This document shows positions 47,869 through 52,063 of a stretch of DNA of 52,063 nucleotides, in pieces (position 1 is the stretch's first letter; each line of letters starts with the position of its first letter). A model generated the notes under the pieces. It saw only the letters and a program-made list of their open reading frames with translations. It was not told the origin of the DNA and ran no database searches. The translations under genes and the position numbers were made by a program. The DNA is from Rheinheimera nanhaiensis E407-8 (GTDB taxonomy: Bacteria > Pseudomonadota > Gammaproteobacteria > Enterobacterales > Alteromonadaceae), in assembly GCF_000296695.1 (NCBI RefSeq), contig NZ_BAFK01000025.1, forward strand, positions 1-52,063, written 5' to 3'.

Positions 47869-48924
47869 TTACTGCGCTAACGGCGGGTAATCGGTATAAC
47901 CCTCTGCGCCATTGCCGTAGAACAGCTCGGGCTTAGCGGCATTTAATGGCGCATTGTGCTTAAAGCGCGCCACTAAATCCGGGTTGGCAATATAAGGCAC
48001 ACCAAAGGCTACAGCGTCTGCCACGCCATCGGCCAGTGCCTTAGCCGCAGATTGCTGGCTAAACTGCTCATTGGCAATGTAAACCCCACCAAACTGGCGT
48101 TTCAATTGCGGCCCCAAGCTGTCATCAGCCTGTGCTTCGCGGGCACAAATAAAGGCAATACCGCGCTTACCCAGTTGTGTAGCAACATAACCAAAGGTAT
48201 CGGCACGTTGTGAGTCGCCGACATCGTGGGCATCGGCGCGTGGCGCTAAGTGCATGCCTACCCGGCCGGCGCCCCAAACAGCTATCACGGCATCGGTCAC
48301 TTCCAGCAGCAGGCGGGCACGGTTTTCAATGCTGCCGCCGTAGTTATCGGTGCGCTTGTTGCTGCTGTCCTGCAGGAACTGATCAAGCAAATAACCATTG
48401 GCACCGTGTATTTCCACACCATCAAAGCCGGCCAATTTGGCATTTTCCGCACCTTTACGATAGGCCTCAACAATACCGGCAATTTCGTTAGTTTCCAGCG
48501 CACGCGGTGTCACATACGGCTTTTTCGGCCGCATTAAGCTGACATGGCCGTTCGGCGCAATAGCACTTGGCGCCACCGGCAGCTCGCCGTTTAAATAAAA
48601 CGGATCTGATACCCGGCCAACATGCCACAGCTGCAGCATAATTTTGCCACCGGCCTGGTGCACTGCATCAGTGATTTTGCGCCAGCCAGCCACTTGCTCG
48701 TCTGACCAAATGCCCGGCGTATCAGGGTAGCCCACCCCCATCGGTGTAACTGAAGTGGCTTCAGTTAAAATAAGGCCGGCACTGGCGCGCTGTACGTAGT
48801 ATTCACGCATTAAATCGTTCGGCACCCTGCCCTCGCTGGCGCGGCAACGGGTTAGTGGCGCCATAATAATACGGTTAGCAAGTTGAATATCGCCTACCTG
48901 GATAGGATCGAATAACGTTGGCAT
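47869..48924 (-). CDS. Old Yellow Enzyme family alkene reductase (NemA-like)
   Basis: A 351-aa FMN-dependent reductase of activated C=C bonds, such as N-ethylmaleimide, and of nitro compounds. Signatures: MAPLTRCRASEG near residue 22, QLWHVGRVSDP, the OYE block FDGVEIHGANGYLLDQFLQ, and NYGGSIENRARLLLEV. The N-terminus TLFDPIQVGDIQLANRI matches NemA/xenobiotic reductases. AGGACT lies 6 nt before the ATG. No nemR-like regulator is nearby. Confidence 0.93.
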   Translation of the reverse strand: MPTLFDPIQVGDIQLANRIIMAPLTRCRASEGRVPNDLMREYYVQRASAGLILTEATSVTPMGVGYPDTPGIWSDEQVAGWRKITDAVHQAGGKIMLQLWHVGRVSDPFYLNGELPVAPSAIAPNGHVSLMRPKKPYVTPRALETNEIAGIVEAYRKGAENAKLAGFDGVEIHGANGYLLDQFLQDSSNKRTDNYGGSIENRARLLLEVTDAVIAVWGAGRVGMHLAPRADAHDVGDSQRADTFGYVATQLGKRGIAFICAREAQADDSLGPQLKRQFGGVYIANEQFSQQSAAKALADGVADAVAFGVPYIANPDLVARFKHNAPLNAAKPELFYGNGAEGYTDYPPLAQ

Positions 48925-49101
48925 AGTGAGTCCTGCATTTAAAATTAAAATTTACTGCACAGCAGTGTGTGGGCTATCGCAGCAAGCTGCTGCAACCTAT
49001 ATATGTACCAAGCAGTACAATAACAAGCACCGACAAAAAATAATTGCGCTTAATGGCAAAAACTGGCCTGATTACGCCAACTTTTCGTTTTGTGTCGCCT
49101 T

Positions 49102-49815
49102 ATGCAGCGCTATCAGCAAGATAAAGACAGCATTAAGAATTGGCTTACGGCCAAAGAGACCGGGCAGATCATCGCGTTGATTGCCGCCAGCTTTAACGGC
49201 GTCGACAGCCATGACTATTTCAACCGTTACTTTGCCAACCCACAGCACTACCAACGCCGATTAAGGCTGTTTTATCAGGACGAGGTATTGCTGGGTTACT
49301 GTTTACTGACCTTTCGCAAAGTGGCCAACAACAGCATCGTAATGGGCGCGTCAGCAGCGTTCACGCCGGGTTATCGCGGCAACAACAGCACCTTTGGTTT
49401 TTCTTTCTTCGCCGCCGTTAGCACCTGGCTGCGCCACCCAAAACATAAGGTGTATTACCTGGATACTATGCTAAGCCCGGCCATGTACCGGGCAATTGGC
49501 AAAAAAGTTGCCTTTATTTACCCCAACCCCGGCATGAACAGCGCCGACATTAACCGCTACCACGCCCTGGTACCCAATGCCGAACCCAGCACCTGGCACG
49601 GCCTTAACTGCCTAAAAACCGTCGGCCGCGCCACCAATTACAGCAAAGACGACATTGCCCGGTTAAAAGCCAGCACTAAAACTGAAATTGCTTTTTACTG
49701 CCAGCTAAACCCTAAATTTGATAACGGTACAGCGCTAATGGTGTTAATACCGGTTAACCTAAAGCAACTGCTGTATACCGGCATTAAGTGGTTAAAGAGC
49801 TTGGTTAAGCGGTAA
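49102..49815 (+). CDS. Conserved hypothetical protein
   Basis: A 237-aa protein that I do not recognise with certainty. It has alternating hydrophobic and charged segments (LLGYCLLTFRKV, AAFTPGYRGNNSTFGFSFF) that could form a GNAT-like acyltransferase core; this is a weak guess. I chose the ATG at 49102 over the TTG at 49090 because ATG is the stronger start codon. Codon use is like the rest of the chromosome (GC-rich). It is the last gene before the AT-rich cassette-like region. Confidence 0.7.
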   Translation: MQRYQQDKDSIKNWLTAKETGQIIALIAASFNGVDSHDYFNRYFANPQHYQRRLRLFYQDEVLLGYCLLTFRKVANNSIVMGASAAFTPGYRGNNSTFGFSFFAAVSTWLRHPKHKVYYLDTMLSPAMYRAIGKKVAFIYPNPGMNSADINRYHALVPNAEPSTWHGLNCLKTVGRATNYSKDDIARLKASTKTEIAFYCQLNPKFDNGTALMVLIPVNLKQLLYTGIKWLKSLVKR

Positions 49816-50115
49816 CCATAACACTGTTACACCGTGCTATTTGCAATATCAGGCAGTTCAGGCCAACTATCCAGTTAACAATGCACAACGCAAATTTGCT
49901 GTTTTGATTTACATGCTATAAATTCGGTACTTACCAAAGCGAAGTAACCAGATTTAACACACTGGTTTTGAAATATAACGCATGCTTGTTTTTCAGGATG
50001 CTGAAAGTAAAGCTTGGAAATTTGATGTTGCTTTACAAAGACATGCCAGATAGGTTTTCGTCTATAGGAACTGAGAAAACAAGCATGCACAATAATAAAA
50101 TGTTAGGCAATTCAG
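49816..50115. other. 300-bp AT-rich non-coding stretch with nested inverted repeats
   Basis: No convincing gene. It holds a long inverted repeat (GCATGCTTGTTTT at 49980-49992 against AAAACAAGCATGC at 50075-50087), with an inner arm pair GTAAAGC/GCTTTAC, and ends with GTTAGGC (50102 onwards). It may be a degenerate attC site and its flank, as the following gene begins 9 bp after GTTAGGC. Confidence 0.45.
49977..50108 (+). repeat. Candidate attC-like site upstream of cassette 1 (degenerate)
   Basis: Starts with an AAC triplet (49977-49979), contains paired arms GCATGCTTGTTTT and AAAACAAGCATGC, and ends with GTTAGGC, which is the integron crossover core G-TTRRRY. The 14 bases between the 3' arm and the core are longer than in typical attC sites, so the call is tentative. 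Confidence 0.4.
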
Positions 50116-50523
50116 ATGACAAAAGCAGAAGAGTTTGTTCACGCTTTGTATTCAAAATTTGACGGACGTGTGCCTTTTGCCGCTGGGTATGCCCGAGGTT
50201 TCGCTAATAAAATTTATCCTCTTGTGTATGAGAATGAAAATGGCATCCCGATTAGCTTATTAGCAGTTGCAGCAAATAGTGAAGAAGATACATCTGAAGT
50301 TCAGCTTTTTCTCATCAGCTCGTTCAAGCCAGGTGTTAGGCACGGCAAGGAAATGATGAATTATCTATGCAATCTTGCTGACGCGCTTAAAGTTAAAATA
50401 TATCTTCAAGCGGAAGTACAATTCAGCGATAGAGACACGTTAATTGGCAAAGACCTAGTTGATTGGTATAAACAATTTGGTTTCACTGGTAGCTGTGTAA
50501 TGAAAAGGCTCCCGAATGCCTAA
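50116..50523 (+). CDS. GNAT-like hypothetical protein, probable integron cassette gene
   Basis: A 135-aa protein with features of a small GNAT fold: FLISSFKPGVRHGKEMMNYLCNLA resembles the acetyl-CoA binding loop and helix, and VDWYKQFGFTGSCVMKR resembles the C-terminal YxxxGF motif of acetyltransferases. The substrate is unknown. Coding is markedly more AT-rich than the neighbours upstream. The ATG sits 9 bp after a GTTAGGC core and the stop TAA lies inside a GCCTAAC core, the typical layout of an integron gene cassette. Confidence 0.72.
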   Translation: MTKAEEFVHALYSKFDGRVPFAAGYARGFANKIYPLVYENENGIPISLLAVAANSEEDTSEVQLFLISSFKPGVRHGKEMMNYLCNLADALKVKIYLQAEVQFSDRDTLIGKDLVDWYKQFGFTGSCVMKRLPNA

Positions 50524-50589
50524 CAAACGCAATCAAAACGGGCTTTCGCCCTCGACTCGCCACGCTCGCGTTTGTTGCGGGCGCTAGCC
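50518..50589 (+). repeat. attC-like recombination site of cassette 1
   Basis: Opens with GCCTAAC overlapping the TAA stop, and ends with GCGGGCGCTAGCC, one base away from the canonical GCGGGCGTTAG(G/C)C. Inside, AACAAACGC (50522-50530) pairs perfectly with GCGTTTGTT (50568-50576), and GGGC-TTTC-GCCC forms a small apical hairpin. The length of 72 bp is in the attC range. Confidence 0.75.
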
Positions 50590-50618
50590 ATTACCATGAA
50601 CTTCTCTAGATTTCAGAT

Positions 50619-51863
50619 ATGAAAATTGACTTAAATTCAAACCCCTTGTCTTTGGTTAGAAGTCTTCCCACAAGAAATATACCTATCGATAAAATTAAGG
50701 TCAGGGATAATATTGAGCGCGATGATATTTTTCTTGATAAATACACCAAGTACCTTAAAGGAAAGATTAAATCTTACGTTACAAGGTTGTCTCTAAAAAG
50801 TATCAAGCCGGGATTCTATCAGCCTAGCAAAAATGGATTGGTTTACAAGTGTGACGAATATATCAAGGAGGATGTCGAGTATCTTAAAGATCTAATTCGA
50901 ATGGGGTTTAGACCAGCGCTTTTTGTATATGAAAACATATGCAAGAATGACGAGCAGGTTTTTTTATGTCCCGACGACGTCAGCCCTTATTATGCTTATC
51001 AAGAACTAAACATAACCAAGCCTCCAGTAATTATTCTCGGCTGCAAGAAAAATTTAGAGGAATCTTGTTATGTAATAAGAGCTATGAAATGTACATACAA
51101 TGACAGAACTGAGCACTTTGAAAGCTTCTTATGTATTGAACATAAGTTACAACCATCACTGCTGGGCGTAGAAAAGCCACCTTACTCATATTGCTTTAAT
51201 ATTCTCTTAGAATCTGTACGAGGTACCAAGCAAAGAGTCAAAGAATTTCATAAGGGCGGCGCAGTAAAGCTTCATTATCATCACACTCTCTATTCTATTT
51301 TGCAGCGGGCGGAGGAATCTCTTGAGTCTATGAGCTTGCTGTTTGATAAGGGCCTATATGTCAACGCTGGCGCTGTAGTAAGGTCTTTGTATGAGCTGGC
51401 GCTGACATTTTATATTGACTGGCTAGGCCCTGAGCAAATTTATAAATACCTTCAAATTGCTAGTGTGACTACGCTGAAGGAGTGGGAGAAATACTGTGAG
51501 GACACACTTAAGGAGCAGTTAAAAAGCGGATTATCTAGAAGCGATGCCCAGTTGCTAAAAGATGCCAAAATGAGAGGCTATTTTTTGGCAACAAAAGTCT
51601 CAGAAAAAGCCAGGCTCTTTCCTTTTGGAGAACAACATCATCAGAATGTATATTCGTTTTTATCGAAGATTACTCACCATGATTTCAGTATGACTGCAAG
51701 GTATACTCACACATTGGAGCATGGAGATGAATCTGTATTTAACGAAGATATATTAAATACGGCAATTTACTGTGCTGACTTATTTGTAGCTGCAATTATT
51801 ACTAGAATTATTGATGACGTGGGATATAGCGGAGAACAATATATTGAATCTAGAGATGGCTAA
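50619..51863 (+). CDS. DUF5677 domain-containing protein, probable integron cassette gene
   Basis: A 414-aa protein, AT-rich in base use. The N-terminal ~200 residues are of unknown type. The C-terminal helical part (about 220-390) shows HTLYSILQRAEESLESMSLLFDKG and AGAVVRSLYELALTFYIDWLGP, as in DUF5677 proteins, with several His (HHTL, EQHHQN, THHDF). The function is unknown. Its start lies ~36 bp after the cassette-1 attC core, and its stop TAA is inside GGCTAAC, as for a cassette. A large attC may follow. Confidence 0.78.
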   Translation: MKIDLNSNPLSLVRSLPTRNIPIDKIKVRDNIERDDIFLDKYTKYLKGKIKSYVTRLSLKSIKPGFYQPSKNGLVYKCDEYIKEDVEYLKDLIRMGFRPALFVYENICKNDEQVFLCPDDVSPYYAYQELNITKPPVIILGCKKNLEESCYVIRAMKCTYNDRTEHFESFLCIEHKLQPSLLGVEKPPYSYCFNILLESVRGTKQRVKEFHKGGAVKLHYHHTLYSILQRAEESLESMSLLFDKGLYVNAGAVVRSLYELALTFYIDWLGPEQIYKYLQIASVTTLKEWEKYCEDTLKEQLKSGLSRSDAQLLKDAKMRGYFLATKVSEKARLFPFGEQHHQNVYSFLSKITHHDFSMTARYTHTLEHGDESVFNEDILNTAIYCADLFVAAIITRIIDDVGYSGEQYIESRDG

Positions 51864-52036
51864 CGAGGCGTCTATGGACTCCCCCTCTATTGCAAGCACA
51901 AAGTGATCAAACTTGGCGGTGAATGACTGCATACGTCTATTCGGCTCGTGAGTTTCATGGTGTTAACCATGCTCCAGCCCTGATAACTTTCGTGCACAAG
52001 CTCCTTATCGAGGACCCATAGGGTCACCCATTAGCC
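51858..52036 (+). repeat. Candidate large attC-like region of cassette 2
   Basis: Opens with GGCTAAC overlapping the stop codon. ATTAGCC at 52030-52036 differs from the exact reverse complement GTTAGCC by one base at the crossover G. Inside are arms CTATGG (51872-51877) and CCATAG (52016-52021), and a perfect palindromic hairpin CATGGT-GTTA-ACCATG. The length of about 179 bp is long but possible. The remaining bases to the window end show no gene. Confidence 0.42.
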
Positions 52037-52063
52037 TCTCGGAGTCAATAGTGAAACCAAACC

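Noticed and set aside
48979..48993. GCAGCA-AGC-TGCTGC palindrome upstream of the OYE gene
   Set aside because: Short, CAG-rich and common by chance in this genome; no link to a known operator could be made.
49875..50090. 71-codon minus-strand reading frame with several Cys
   Set aside because: It overlaps the nested inverted repeat and has no ribosome site or family resemblance.

Overview
The window looks like a chromosomal segment of a marine or freshwater gammaproteobacterium of the Alteromonadales/Chromatiaceae type, with a Rheinheimera/Alishewanella-like gene set. This is an inference from gene content (LolCDE, a PilZ protein next to mfd, CsiV, rhombosortase, a ChrR-controlled sigma factor, fadR beside dsbB) and from moderately GC-rich coding; no rRNA or tRNA is present to confirm it. 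Nearly all of the window is densely coding. No insertion sequence, CRISPR array, phage or tRNA gene was seen.

Layout. 1-2353 (minus): lolC-lolD-lolE, with lolE cut by the window edge. 2450-9154 (plus): PilZ-like protein, mfd, csiV, a small membrane protein and a YlqF/RbgA GTPase, closed by a strong terminator. 9237-24041: a metal-efflux and envelope-remodelling block. It holds czcCBA plus a small Cys/His-rich exported protein and an RcnR/FrmR-type repressor (minus), a PmrA/PmrB-like two-component system with dgkA (minus), an LtaS-like sulfatase and eptA (plus), and a P1B-4 metal ATPase (plus). 24254-32584: DUF1993, a glycosyltransferase, rimO, an EAL/HDOD protein, a VWA/MoxR pair, cysK and a lipoprotein. 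32581-41584: enoyl-CoA hydratase, gamma-glutamyltransferase, rhombosortase, LctP permease, two head-to-head RluA-type pseudouridine synthases and an S9 peptidase. 41779-49815: azoreductase, ECF sigma/ChrR pair, a three-domain sulfur-handling fusion, fadR, dsbB, an OYE-family reductase and a hypothetical protein. 50116-52063: two AT-rich genes that look like integron cassettes.

How the genes work together. The most coherent system is the 15-kb block 9237-24041. The RcnR-like repressor gene and the P1B-4 ATPase gene have promoters of the same design (TTGAGA or TTGATC, 17 bp, TACTAT), each with the -10 embedded in a near-perfect palindrome built on ACTATAC/GTATAGT with a G4 run. They therefore probably form one metal-responsive regulon of CzcCBA plus the ATPase. 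Between them lies a second regulon: the dgkA/ltaS-like intergenic region and the eptA upstream region each carry a PmrA-box direct repeat (CTTAAG-N5-CTTAAG and TTTAAG-N5-CTTAAG). The two-component system, DgkA (which recycles the diacylglycerol released by EptA), the LtaS-like enzyme and EptA therefore form a plausible lipid A/envelope charge-modification unit.

Other points worth attention are a cysteine desulfurase-metallo-beta-lactamase-rhodanese fusion, a pair of ~92-bp structured intergenic repeats, a 13-bp triple tandem repeat after dsbB, and attC-like sites framing the genes at the right end.
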